From: JBHIET01 sp046760785
GTDB taxonomy: Bacteria; Chloroflexota; Anaerolineae; B4-G1
Length of the DNA: 23,729 nt
Reading direction: 5' to 3'
Assembly (NCBI GenBank): GCA_046760785.1
Contig: JBHIET010000052.1
Span: 1-23,729 of the forward strand
Of this stretch, positions 1 to 6,238 are shown one piece after another. The notes under the pieces are model-generated. The model worked only from the letters and a program-made list of their open reading frames with translations, did not search any database and was not told the origin of the DNA. The translations under genes and the position numbers were made by a program. Each line of letters starts with the position of its first letter. Positions within the stretch are counted from its first letter, which is position 1.

Positions 1-52
1 ATGATCTGTACAATCACTGTTACGATTTCCAGGGGTGCGAAAAACAGGCTTA
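1..52. repeat. 52-bp repeat, inverted copy at right end of window
   Basis: Bases 1-52 are the exact reverse complement of 23675-23726, and identity stops abruptly at base 53. Reading outward, both copies end in GGCTTA and then enter unrelated sequence: the transaldolase 3' flank here, and an IS630 transposase fragment at the right end. The shared part could be one terminus of a mobile element present at both edges. It could also be a short shared assembly-graph overlap at contig ends. No coding sequence is recognisable in 52 bp. Confidence 0.9.
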
Positions 53-70
53 GAAGCCGGGGCTCTGGCG

Positions 71-727
71 TCACGAGCGTGCCACCTTCGCCCAATCCGC
101 CAGGAACCGCTCCAGCCCTACGTCGGTGAAGGGGCTGCGGATCATCTTCTGCAACACACCGAACGGTATAGTGATAATGTCAGCCCCGGCGAGAAGTGCG
201 TCCACCACGTGCGCCGGGTGGCGGATACTGGCCGCCAACACCTGGCAGTCGAAGCCATAGTTGTCAAAGATGGCCCGCGTCTGACGTACCACCTCCATCC
301 CATCCAGTCCGGCGTCGTCCATGCGCCCCACGAAGATAGAGGCATAACTGGCCCCTGCCCTGGCTACCAGGTACGCCTGGTTCGGTGAGAAAATCAGCGT
401 GGCGTTGATGCGCCCGTTAGGCCAGGAAGAGATTTCCTTCATCGCCTTCAGCCCCTCGACGGTGGTGGGAATCTTGACGAAAACGTGCTCCGACCAGGAG
501 AGGATTTCCCGCGCCTCCTCGATCATCCCGGCGGCATCGGTGCTGAGCACCTCGGCGCTCACCGGCCCCTGCACGATCTCCACGATCTTGAGCGTATTGG
601 CCTTGAGATCGGCGGTGCCGGCGCGCATCATCAGCGTGGGGTTAGTGGTCACACCGTCAAGCACGCCCCAACTGGCCGCCTCACGGATTTCGCCAACACT
701 CGCAGTATCCAGGAAGATTTGCGCCAT
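71..727 (-). CDS. Transaldolase / fructose-6-phosphate aldolase-like (TalC/FSA family)
   Basis: This 218-residue protein has the length of the short transaldolase/fructose-6-phosphate aldolase family, which are cytosolic class I aldolases acting in sugar-phosphate metabolism. The N-terminus (FLDTASVGEI) and GVTTNPTL match the first strands of the barrel. FVKIPTT places a lysine at residue 85, where the FSA Schiff-base lysine lies. INATLIFS and AGASYASIFVGRMDD follow in the expected order. The ATG at 727 was chosen because GGAGG lies 7 nt upstream and the family starts at this point; an in-frame extension to 772 lacks family similarity. Whether the enzyme is a transaldolase or an F6P aldolase cannot be decided from sequence alone. 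Confidence 0.88.
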   Translation of the reverse strand: MAQIFLDTASVGEIREAASWGVLDGVTTNPTLMMRAGTADLKANTLKIVEIVQGPVSAEVLSTDAAGMIEEAREILSWSEHVFVKIPTTVEGLKAMKEISSWPNGRINATLIFSPNQAYLVARAGASYASIFVGRMDDAGLDGMEVVRQTRAIFDNYGFDCQVLAASIRHPAHVVDALLAGADIITIPFGVLQKMIRSPFTDVGLERFLADWAKVARS

Positions 728-751
728 TGCTTTGCCTCCGTGGGAGTAGAA

Positions 752-825
752 TGAGTAAACAGAAAAGTACATGCAGGTTACAGTAAACTTTACTCACCCC
801 GATTATTGTATCCAAGATGATTATA
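752..825 (-). promoter_or_regulatory. Possible promoter and operator of the transaldolase gene
   Basis: On the minus strand a TATAAT box (820-825) lies about 90 bp before the transaldolase ATG. A weak TTCGAC lies 18 bp further upstream. Between the box and the gene there are three AGTAAA half-sites: TGAGTAAA at 752-759, AGTAAA at 782-787 and its inverted partner TTTACTCA at 789-796. The last two form a palindrome around a single C. This resembles an operator for a dimeric regulator, but no regulator is identified. Confidence 0.35.
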
Positions 826-931
826 TCACAGAGAATTCAGGCTGTCGAACTGGAACCATGGGAGCGTATCACACTGGAGACAGAATGGCCTCACCGCTGC
901 CACGCGGATCATTTTCCTTCGCTGCGCCGCC

Positions 932-989
932 TTCACCCCCCTTCCCCGCCCCCTGCATGCGAGGGGATAGGGAGGGGTTAGGGGGTGAA
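932..989. repeat. GC-rich palindromic intergenic repeat, copy 1
   Basis: Outer arms TTCACCCCC (932-940) and GGGGGTGAA (981-989) enclose an inner hairpin CCCCT/AGGGG around GCATGC. A relative with the core CCCCTGC-AC-GCAGGGG lies at 14405-14420. The form is that of a REP-like intergenic palindrome rather than a simple terminator, as no T tract follows. Confidence 0.6.
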
Positions 990-1045
990 AAAGCCCAACC
1001 TCACGTACCTGAACGGATTACGCAAGGCTCTCACACAAATCAAAC

Positions 1046-1073
1046 TTGACTTTTCCCGCTGCCTGGGTAAAAT
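1046..1073 (+). promoter_or_regulatory. Sigma-70-like promoter of hppA
   Basis: TTGACT (1046-1051) and TAAAAT (1068-1073) are separated by 16 bp, about 45 bp before the hppA start. Strong AAAAGGAGG (1106-1114) lies just ahead of the ATG. Confidence 0.6.
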
Positions 1074-1118
1074 TTCTACTCACGTTACTACCTAACTGCA
1101 CAGACAAAAGGAGGCACA

Positions 1119-3245
1119 ATGAACTTGACACTGCTCGTTGACATGTCCGTTCCTCTGGCCGGCATCTCTGCCCTGGTCATGGTCGCGATTCTCTACTTGT
1201 GGCTGCGAAAGCAGGACGCCGGTACGGAGCGTATGCAGGAAATCGCGGGCTTCATCCAGATTGGGGCGAATACGTTCCTCCGCCGGGAGTTCCTCACCAT
1301 CGCTCCCTTCGTGGCGATCCTGGCTCTGCTGTTGTTCTTCGCTATGCCGGAGGGGAAGTGGCAAATCGCGCTGGGCTTTATCGTCGGCGCGGGCTTCTCG
1401 ATGTTGGCCATCTTTATTGGGATGAACGCAGCGATGCGGGCCAACGTGCGCACCACCGCTGCGGCGCGCTCATCGCCTGCGCGGGCGCTGATGATCGCCT
1501 TTCGGGGCGGGGGCGCGATGGGACTCTCCATCGTGGCGCTGAACTTGCTGGGCATCTTTCTGCTGTTTCTACTCTTTGGCGTGTCACGGGCCCACCCGGA
1601 GAACGTACACCTGTCGGTCGGCTTCGGGTTCGGGGCCAGTTTCTCCGCCTTATTCGCCCAGTTGGGCGGCGGCATCTTCACCAAAGGGGCAGACATCGCT
1701 GCCGACCTGGTGGGTAAAGTGGAGCAGGGTATTCCGGAGGATGACCCGCGCAACGCCGCCGTCATCGCTGACCAGGTGGGCGACAACGTGGGAGACGTGG
1801 CAGGACGTGGGGCTGACCTCTTCGAGTCCGGCTCTGACAATCTGATTGGCACGATGATCGTGGGCCTGACCTTCATCCCCACCTATGGCTGGCCAGTGGT
1901 GCTCTTCCCCCTGCTCAGCCAGGCCATTGGCGCCGTCGGCGCGATGCTGGGCGTGCTGGCCGTGCGGGGCACAGAGAAGCGCAACCCCATCCTTTCGATG
2001 AACATCGGATTCCTGACGACAGCCCTGTTCTCTGTCGCTTCTTTTTATGTCCTGGGCGCCCTCGTGATGCGCGACGTGCGCCTGTTCTACTGTCTGACCC
2101 TCGGCCTGCTCACCGCCGTCGCGGTCTCAGGCCTGGTGCAGTTCTACACCGGCATCACCCAGAAACCGGTCAAACAGATCGCCAAGGGGGGCATGAGCGG
2201 CGTGGCCATCAACTTGATCTATGGTTTCGCCTGGGGCATGGAGAGCGCGTTCATTCTGAAGGTCCTGGTGGCCGTAGTGAACGTGATCGCTTTCTACATT
2301 ATGGACGGTGGCCTGCCCGGCGTCCTGGGCATCACGGCGGCCACGCTGGGTATCACCGAGATGACGGGCATCATCATGGCGGCCGATGCCTTCGGCCCCA
2401 TCGCCGACAACTCCAGCGGCATCGCCGAGATGACTGGGTTAAGCGCAGAGGTCCGTCAGGCCGGTGACGTGCTGGATGCAGCCGGCAACATTACCAAAGC
2501 CACCACCAAGGGGTATAGCATGTCCTGTGCCCTGATGACCAGCATCGTCATTCTCTTCGCCTACCTCCTCAGCGCCGCTCGCTTGGTCGGGGCGGGCAGC
2601 GGCAGTCTGGTCAGTTTCGTCACCTTCGGCGGCACCGACCCGGAGGGGGTCGTCCTGGAGATCGTGCGCGGTCTCAACATGGCCCATCCGCTCAACATCG
2701 CTGCGCTGATGATTGGCACCACCATTCCCTTCCTGTTCACCGCGCAGACGATGAAGGCGGTGGGGCGGACGGCCTTCCGCATGGTGGACGAGGTGCGGCG
2801 GCAGTTCCGTGAGATTCCTGGGCTTATGGCCGGCGAGACCACGCCCGAGTATTCGCGCTGCGTGGACCTGGGTACGCGCGACGCACTGCGGGAGATGATC
2901 GCGCCAACGCTGGCCGGGGTAGCCTTCCCCATCGCGGTGGGCTTCCTGATGGGGCCGTGGGCTCTGACTTTCTACCTGATCGGGGTGAAGGTCATCGGCG
3001 CGACGCTGGCGATCTTTATGTTCAACGCCGGTGGCGCGTGGGATAACGCCAAGAAGTACATTGAGGAAGGCCACTTCGGGGGCAAGGGGTCGGAGCCCCA
3101 CAAGGCCGGGGTCATCGGCGACACCCTCGGCGACCCGCTCAAGGACACCGCCGGGCCGTCGTTGCATATCCTCATCAAGTTGCAGAACATCCTCGCCATC
3201 ACGCTTCTTCCGCTCTTCTACACCTATCACATACCCTGGAACTAG
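1119..3245 (+). CDS. hppA: Membrane-bound proton-translocating pyrophosphatase (K+-independent type)
   Basis: This 708-residue polytopic membrane protein couples pyrophosphate hydrolysis to ion pumping across the cytoplasmic membrane. The substrate-binding stretch is clear: KGADIAADLVGKVEQG, then IPEDDPRNAAVIADQVGDN and VGDVAGRGADLFES. Late acidic motifs (NAGGAWDNAKKYIE and HKAGVIGDTLGDPLKDT) are also present. The GNITKATTKG segment puts lysine at residue 460, the position where K+-independent enzymes carry Lys and K+-dependent ones carry Ala, so H+ pumping without a K+ requirement is expected. Length and topology fit the family. The ATG has a strong Shine-Dalgarno and its own promoter, and the gene appears to be monocistronic, followed by a long hairpin at 3272-3311. 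Confidence 0.97.
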   Translation: MNLTLLVDMSVPLAGISALVMVAILYLWLRKQDAGTERMQEIAGFIQIGANTFLRREFLTIAPFVAILALLLFFAMPEGKWQIALGFIVGAGFSMLAIFIGMNAAMRANVRTTAAARSSPARALMIAFRGGGAMGLSIVALNLLGIFLLFLLFGVSRAHPENVHLSVGFGFGASFSALFAQLGGGIFTKGADIAADLVGKVEQGIPEDDPRNAAVIADQVGDNVGDVAGRGADLFESGSDNLIGTMIVGLTFIPTYGWPVVLFPLLSQAIGAVGAMLGVLAVRGTEKRNPILSMNIGFLTTALFSVASFYVLGALVMRDVRLFYCLTLGLLTAVAVSGLVQFYTGITQKPVKQIAKGGMSGVAINLIYGFAWGMESAFILKVLVAVVNVIAFYIMDGGLPGVLGITAATLGITEMTGIIMAADAFGPIADNSSGIAEMTGLSAEVRQAGDVLDAAGNITKATTKGYSMSCALMTSIVILFAYLLSAARLVGAGSGSLVSFVTFGGTDPEGVVLEIVRGLNMAHPLNIAALMIGTTIPFLFTAQTMKAVGRTAFRMVDEVRRQFREIPGLMAGETTPEYSRCVDLGTRDALREMIAPTLAGVAFPIAVGFLMGPWALTFYLIGVKVIGATLAIFMFNAGGAWDNAKKYIEEGHFGGKGSEPHKAGVIGDTLGDPLKDTAGPSLHILIKLQNILAITLLPLFYTYHIPWN

Positions 3246-3271
3246 TATCCGGCAAATTGGCAGATCGGAAC

Positions 3272-3311
3272 TGGTAGATTGGGACGAATTCAACGACGTC
3301 CCAATCTACCA
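3272..3311 (+). terminator. Long hairpin after hppA (possible terminator)
   Basis: Perfect 15-bp arms (TGGTAGATTGGGACG at 3272-3286, complement at 3297-3311) enclose a 10-base loop, 26 bp after the hppA stop. There is no T tract. The right arm is the start of the 8-nt repeat array, so the hairpin arises from oppositely oriented repeat units. It probably forms in RNA, but termination is an inference. Confidence 0.5.
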
Positions 3312-3372
3312 ATGTGCCAATCTACCAACCCACCAATGTACCAGTCTACCAACGTACCACTCCACCAACTCC
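3301..3372 (+). repeat. Degenerate 8-nt tandem array (CCAATCTA type), nine units
   Basis: Nine consecutive octamers all start with CCA: CCAATCTA, CCAATGTG, CCAATCTA, CCAACCCA, CCAATGTA, CCAGTCTA, CCAACGTA, CCACTCCA, CCAACTCC. Both ATG codons available to the following lipoprotein gene lie inside this array. In that reading frame 24 nt of repeat give an octapeptide repeat (MCQSTNPP, MYQSTNVP). Confidence 0.85.
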
Positions 3373-4214
3373 TTGGCCTGACCCTGCTTCTGGTATCAGG
3401 TTGTTCTGTGTTTCTACCGTCCCCCACGCCTACCCCAACACCGACGCTACTGCCCTCTCCCACGCCGTGGCCAACCCCGACGCCCTATCCGACCCCGTGG
3501 CCAACCCCCACCCCTGAACCGGCCGACACCGGCTGGCAACCTGTGCAAGCGGGCATTGAGCTACGCCAGGTGCGCGTGGAGACCGGAGAGGCCGCCGAGC
3601 GTCTGACCATCGTGCGGCTCGATCCCATCGCCGTGCGCTTTCGCGTCCATTACGACCCCAACGCACCTTGCCCGGTAAGCGGTTGGGCGGAGCGGCTCCA
3701 ACCGTTGCTGGTCGTCAACGGCGGCTACTTCACTCCCGAGAACGAGACCGTGGGCCTGCTCATCAGCGACGGGCGGGTCTGGGGCACACCCTACGGAGAC
3801 TTCGGGGGTATGTTGGTCGTCACGGCCGAGGGGCAGGTGAGTGTACGCTGGCTCACGGACCAACCCTACGACCCCGACGAGCCCCTGCAAGAAGCAGTAC
3901 AGTCATTTCCGGTGCTGGTCAAGCCGGGCGGCGTAATGGGCTTCCCTGCCGAAGCCGACGACGGTCGCCCCGCCCGTCGCACCGTCGTGGCCCAGGACTG
4001 CCAGGGGCGCATCCTCATCATCACTGCACCCCGTGGCTACCTCAGTCTCCACGAACTGGCGTGCTTCCTCGCGCAGTCGGACCTTGACCTGGACGTGGCG
4101 CTCAACCTGGACGGGGGTTTCTCCACAGGGCTGTGGCTGAAAGCGAACGAGACGGCCGTGGAGATTGACTCACTCGTCCCGGTGCCCTCGGTCATCTCCG
4201 TTTATACTCGTTGA
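3312..4214 (+). CDS. Lipoprotein with phosphodiester glycosidase (NAGPA-like) domain
   Basis: This is an exported protein with a lipobox-like LLLVSGC, predicted to be lipid-anchored outside the cytoplasmic membrane. A proline/threonine-rich linker with repeated TPTP and PWPTPTP units follows the cysteine. The globular part matches the NAGPA-type phosphodiester glycosidase family: VNGGYF, then GLLISDG, SFPVLV, ARRTVVAQ and a final LNLDGG. Members act on glycan or cell-envelope phosphodiesters, but the substrate here is unknown. The start is uncertain. ATG 3312 and ATG 3336 both lie in the 8-nt repeat array, a TTG at 3279 lies in the hairpin arm, and none has a convincing Shine-Dalgarno. The residues ahead of the lipobox are repeat-derived (MxQSTNxP). 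Confidence 0.82.
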   Translation: MCQSTNPPMYQSTNVPLHQLLGLTLLLVSGCSVFLPSPTPTPTPTLLPSPTPWPTPTPYPTPWPTPTPEPADTGWQPVQAGIELRQVRVETGEAAERLTIVRLDPIAVRFRVHYDPNAPCPVSGWAERLQPLLVVNGGYFTPENETVGLLISDGRVWGTPYGDFGGMLVVTAEGQVSVRWLTDQPYDPDEPLQEAVQSFPVLVKPGGVMGFPAEADDGRPARRTVVAQDCQGRILIITAPRGYLSLHELACFLAQSDLDLDVALNLDGGFSTGLWLKANETAVEIDSLVPVPSVISVYTR

Positions 4215-4296
4215 TGTAGGCGGGCTTTCGAGCGGGATCGTCGCGCTCGCTTATCCATCCGTCGTATTTGCCCCGTATTACACTGACTTGCGGCCA

Positions 4297-5844
4297 TCAC
4301 CAAGACGCCCGCTCAAACCACAGCCGCGCTACCCGTTGGGTCAGAGACCCGACGGTGACCCCCTCCTCGATGCGCCGGCCGCACACCCACACGATTTCGT
4401 CGCCCGCCGCGAGCAGCGGCACGTGGTCGCGCCAAGCGCGGGGAATCTTGAGGTTGATCATAAACGCGCTCAGTTTGACGCTGTGCCCTCCCATCCCCTG
4501 GGGCCGGAAGCGGTCGCCCCGGCGGCGGGTCCGCAGCACGAGAGGCCCGGTCAGTGCATCTGCGTCGCAGTATGCCGTCCACGGATCGGGAGTGGCGGCG
4601 ATTTGGGCCGCGTCCCACCTCTCCAGTATCTCCGCCTGTAGCACCCACTCCGACGGTGGACCTGCCCCGGGCCCTTCGACTGCGCTCAGGGTAAACTCCG
4701 CCGAAGGGAGAGGCGTCGTGCCAGGCACTCGCACCGGCAGCGGCTCGGCGCTCCACAGCAGCGGCTCGTCGGGTGGAGGGCCGGCATCGCCCGCGTCGCC
4801 CATGGTCAGCGTGTCATAGCCCACGGTGAGCGCCAACCCCATCGGCAGTGTGGCCTGGGCACCGGTCTCTCCCCTCAACGCCACCTGCCGGGCGTGCTCC
4901 ACGTGAACAAAGTCCACGTCGCGCAGGCTCCGCCGCAGGTGGTAGGCCGCCCGGCGCAAGACGGCGCGTTGCAGGGCCACTGGCAGCGCCCGCCAGACCA
5001 GCCGGTCGAAGATGATGGCCGCTGCCTGTTCTTCCTGCACCACTTCGGCCCAAGCCCGTTCCCGCAGTTGGGTCAGCAGCTCGTAGTCGGCAGCGACGAC
5101 GGCGGCAGTGTGGCACAGGCGGATGCGGAAGTTGGGGTTGTAGCTCTCCAGTAGCGGCAGTAACTCGTGGCGGAGACGGTTGCGGAAGTAGGTGGCGTCC
5201 AGATTGGAGCGATCGAAGCGGGGCGTCAGGCCCTGGCTAGTGCAGTAAGCTTCGATGGCGGCGCGGGAGACTTCGAGGAGGGGGCGAATGATGATGGTTG
5301 GTTGGTTGGTTAGTTGGCTGGTTGGTTGGTGGATGAATGGTTCGAGCAGGCGGTAATCGGTGAGGGGTGTGATAGGGAGCATGCCGCGCAACCCCGCCAG
5401 TCCGGCCCCACGCAGGAAGTGCATCAGCACCGTCTCGGCCTGGTCGTCCCCGTTGTGCCCCACCGCGATCTTGCGTGCGCCGACCTCACCAGCTACTCGC
5501 GTCAGGAAGGCGTAGCGCACACGCCGGGCCGTCTCCTCAAAGGCCAGCCGGTGGGTGCGGGCCAGCGCCGGCACATCTTGCTTCTCGACCGTGACCGGCA
5601 ACTTCCATTCCGTGGCAAGCCTCTCCACAAACCCGGCGTCAGCGTCGGCCTCCGCCCCGCGTGCGCCGTGGTTCAGGTGGGCCACGTGCAGCCGCAGGGG
5701 GTACTCCTCCCGCAGGCGCAGCAGCACGTGGAGCAGGCAGAGCGAATCTGGCCCGCCGGAGACGCCGACGACGACCCCGTCGCCAGGGGCGAGCAGGCCA
5801 TAGGTCTCGATTGTACGCTGGACTTGCTTCAGGATATCAGTCAA
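4297..5844 (-). CDS. tilS: tRNA(Ile)-lysidine synthetase
   Basis: TilS uses ATP to attach lysine to C34 of the AUA-reading tRNA-Ile. The PP-loop SGGPDS is at residues 29-34. HVAHLNHGARG, FEETARRVRYAFL, GHNGDDQAETVLMHFLRGAG and FDRSNLDATYFRNRLRHELLP follow as in the family. At 515 residues it is long. Part of the excess is a repeat-encoded stretch (HQPTSQLTNQPT, about residues 169-180, from a GGTT-type array). Part is a second insert (SAEFTLSAVEG, about residues 374-384, from a short palindromic element). It starts at TTG 5844, 3 nt after the stop of the EF-Tu-like gene, with no clear Shine-Dalgarno, so translation is probably coupled. The C-terminal region (LRTRRRGDRFRPQGM) is the usual TilS C domain. 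Confidence 0.93.
   Translation of the reverse strand: MTDILKQVQRTIETYGLLAPGDGVVVGVSGGPDSLCLLHVLLRLREEYPLRLHVAHLNHGARGAEADADAGFVERLATEWKLPVTVEKQDVPALARTHRLAFEETARRVRYAFLTRVAGEVGARKIAVGHNGDDQAETVLMHFLRGAGLAGLRGMLPITPLTDYRLLEPFIHQPTSQLTNQPTIIIRPLLEVSRAAIEAYCTSQGLTPRFDRSNLDATYFRNRLRHELLPLLESYNPNFRIRLCHTAAVVAADYELLTQLRERAWAEVVQEEQAAAIIFDRLVWRALPVALQRAVLRRAAYHLRRSLRDVDFVHVEHARQVALRGETGAQATLPMGLALTVGYDTLTMGDAGDAGPPPDEPLLWSAEPLPVRVPGTTPLPSAEFTLSAVEGPGAGPPSEWVLQAEILERWDAAQIAATPDPWTAYCDADALTGPLVLRTRRRGDRFRPQGMGGHSVKLSAFMINLKIPRAWRDHVPLLAAGDEIVWVCGRRIEEGVTVGSLTQRVARLWFERASW
4672..4708. repeat. Short palindromic element inside tilS (CCTTCGAC..GCTCAGGG type)
   Basis: CCCTTCGACTGCGCTCAGGG starts at 4672, and CGAAGGG at 4702-4708 closes a hairpin with CCCTTCG. 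In the tilS frame it encodes TLSAVEG, which is foreign to the family. A sister element (CCTTCGACAAGCTCAGGG) lies in moeA at 19568-19585. Confidence 0.7.
5296..5345. repeat. GGTT-type degenerate tandem array inside tilS
   Basis: From 5296 the plus strand runs through nearly perfect GGTT units (GGTTGGTTGGTTGGTT, then TAGTTGGC, GGTTGGTTGGTGG). On the tilS sense strand this is CCAACCAA-like and akin to the 8-nt array at 3301-3372. It encodes HQPTSQLTNQPT in frame. A 4-nt unit in a coding region could slip and shift the frame. Confidence 0.8.
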
Positions 5845-5847
5845 GGG

Positions 5848-6099
5848 TCACGTTACTTTGTAGACGCGGTCGCCGGTCCGTACTCGGAACTGGGTCTTGA
5901 TCCCTACCTCGTCGCCGGGGCCAGCCTCGCTCACGTCCTGGTGCATGATCTGCATTGAAGCGACTTCCTGCTCGAAGTCGGTCGTGTGCCCCAGGATGTG
6001 GATGCGGTCGCCCACGGCGAGCTTGCCTGTCAGTTCGATCCCGGCGACGCCGATTTTGCCAAACCAATGGCTCACTGTGCCGATGAGTTCCTCTGCCAT
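5848..6099 (-). CDS. EF-Tu domain II-like small protein (translation elongation factor-like)
   Basis: This 83-residue protein looks like an isolated beta-barrel of the EF-Tu/EF-G domain II type: LIGTVSHWFGKIGVAGIEL, then LAVGDRIHILGHTTDF, VASMQIMHQDV, GDEVGIKTQFRV and VYKVT. Small proteins of this kind occur in several bacteria and archaea, and their function is not established. The ATG at 6099 was chosen because GGGAGG lies 5 nt upstream. A GTG two codons earlier is possible but overlaps the Shine-Dalgarno. tilS starts 3 nt after its stop, suggesting coupled translation. No GTPase domain is present, so it cannot be an elongation factor by itself. Confidence 0.85.
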   Translation of the reverse strand: MAEELIGTVSHWFGKIGVAGIELTGKLAVGDRIHILGHTTDFEQEVASMQIMHQDVSEAGPGDEVGIKTQFRVRTGDRVYKVT

Positions 6100-6120
6100 C
6101 GTCACCTCCCAGTGGGCGAC

Positions 6121-6238
6121 TGCAAAGGTCGCCCGCAGGACGACCGCAAGGGTCGCCCGCAGGACGACCGCAAGGGTCGCCCCTACCTATGATAACCGCA
6201 CTGGTTGCCCGTAGGGCAACCGTAAGGGTCGCTCCTAC
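6121..6238. repeat. 24-bp tandem repeat and hairpin cluster
   Basis: Two 24-bp units of the type CGCAAGGGTCGCCCGCAGGA plus CGAC (6121-6144 and 6145-6168) are followed by a partial third (6169-6186). A perfect hairpin GGTTGCCC-GTA-GGGCAACC (6203-6221) and a further unit (from 6221) complete the cluster. It fills the whole gap between the coiled-coil gene and the EF-Tu-like gene. Its compact hairpins could attenuate read-through in the minus-strand operon. Confidence 0.8.

Larger units (their letters stand above)
773..1118. other. Intergenic region between transaldolase and hppA
   Basis: This 346-bp divergent spacer has no convincing gene. It holds the putative transaldolase promoter region at its left side, a GC-rich inverted repeat in the middle (932-989), and the hppA promoter and ribosome binding site at its right side. 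Confidence 0.7.

Noticed and set aside
2439..3293. 284-residue minus-strand open frame opposite hppA
   Set aside because: Antisense to the conserved C-terminal half of the pyrophosphatase; rich in H, R and Q without recognisable domains.
3301..3372. CRISPR array
   Set aside because: Unit length is 8 nt with no spacers, so this is a short tandem repeat, not CRISPR.
4231..4255. Terminator between the lipoprotein gene and tilS
   Set aside because: Only a weak 6-bp CGAGCG/CGCTCG stem without a T tract is present.
6121..6186. CRISPR-like repeats
   Set aside because: The 24-bp units are directly adjacent without unique spacers.
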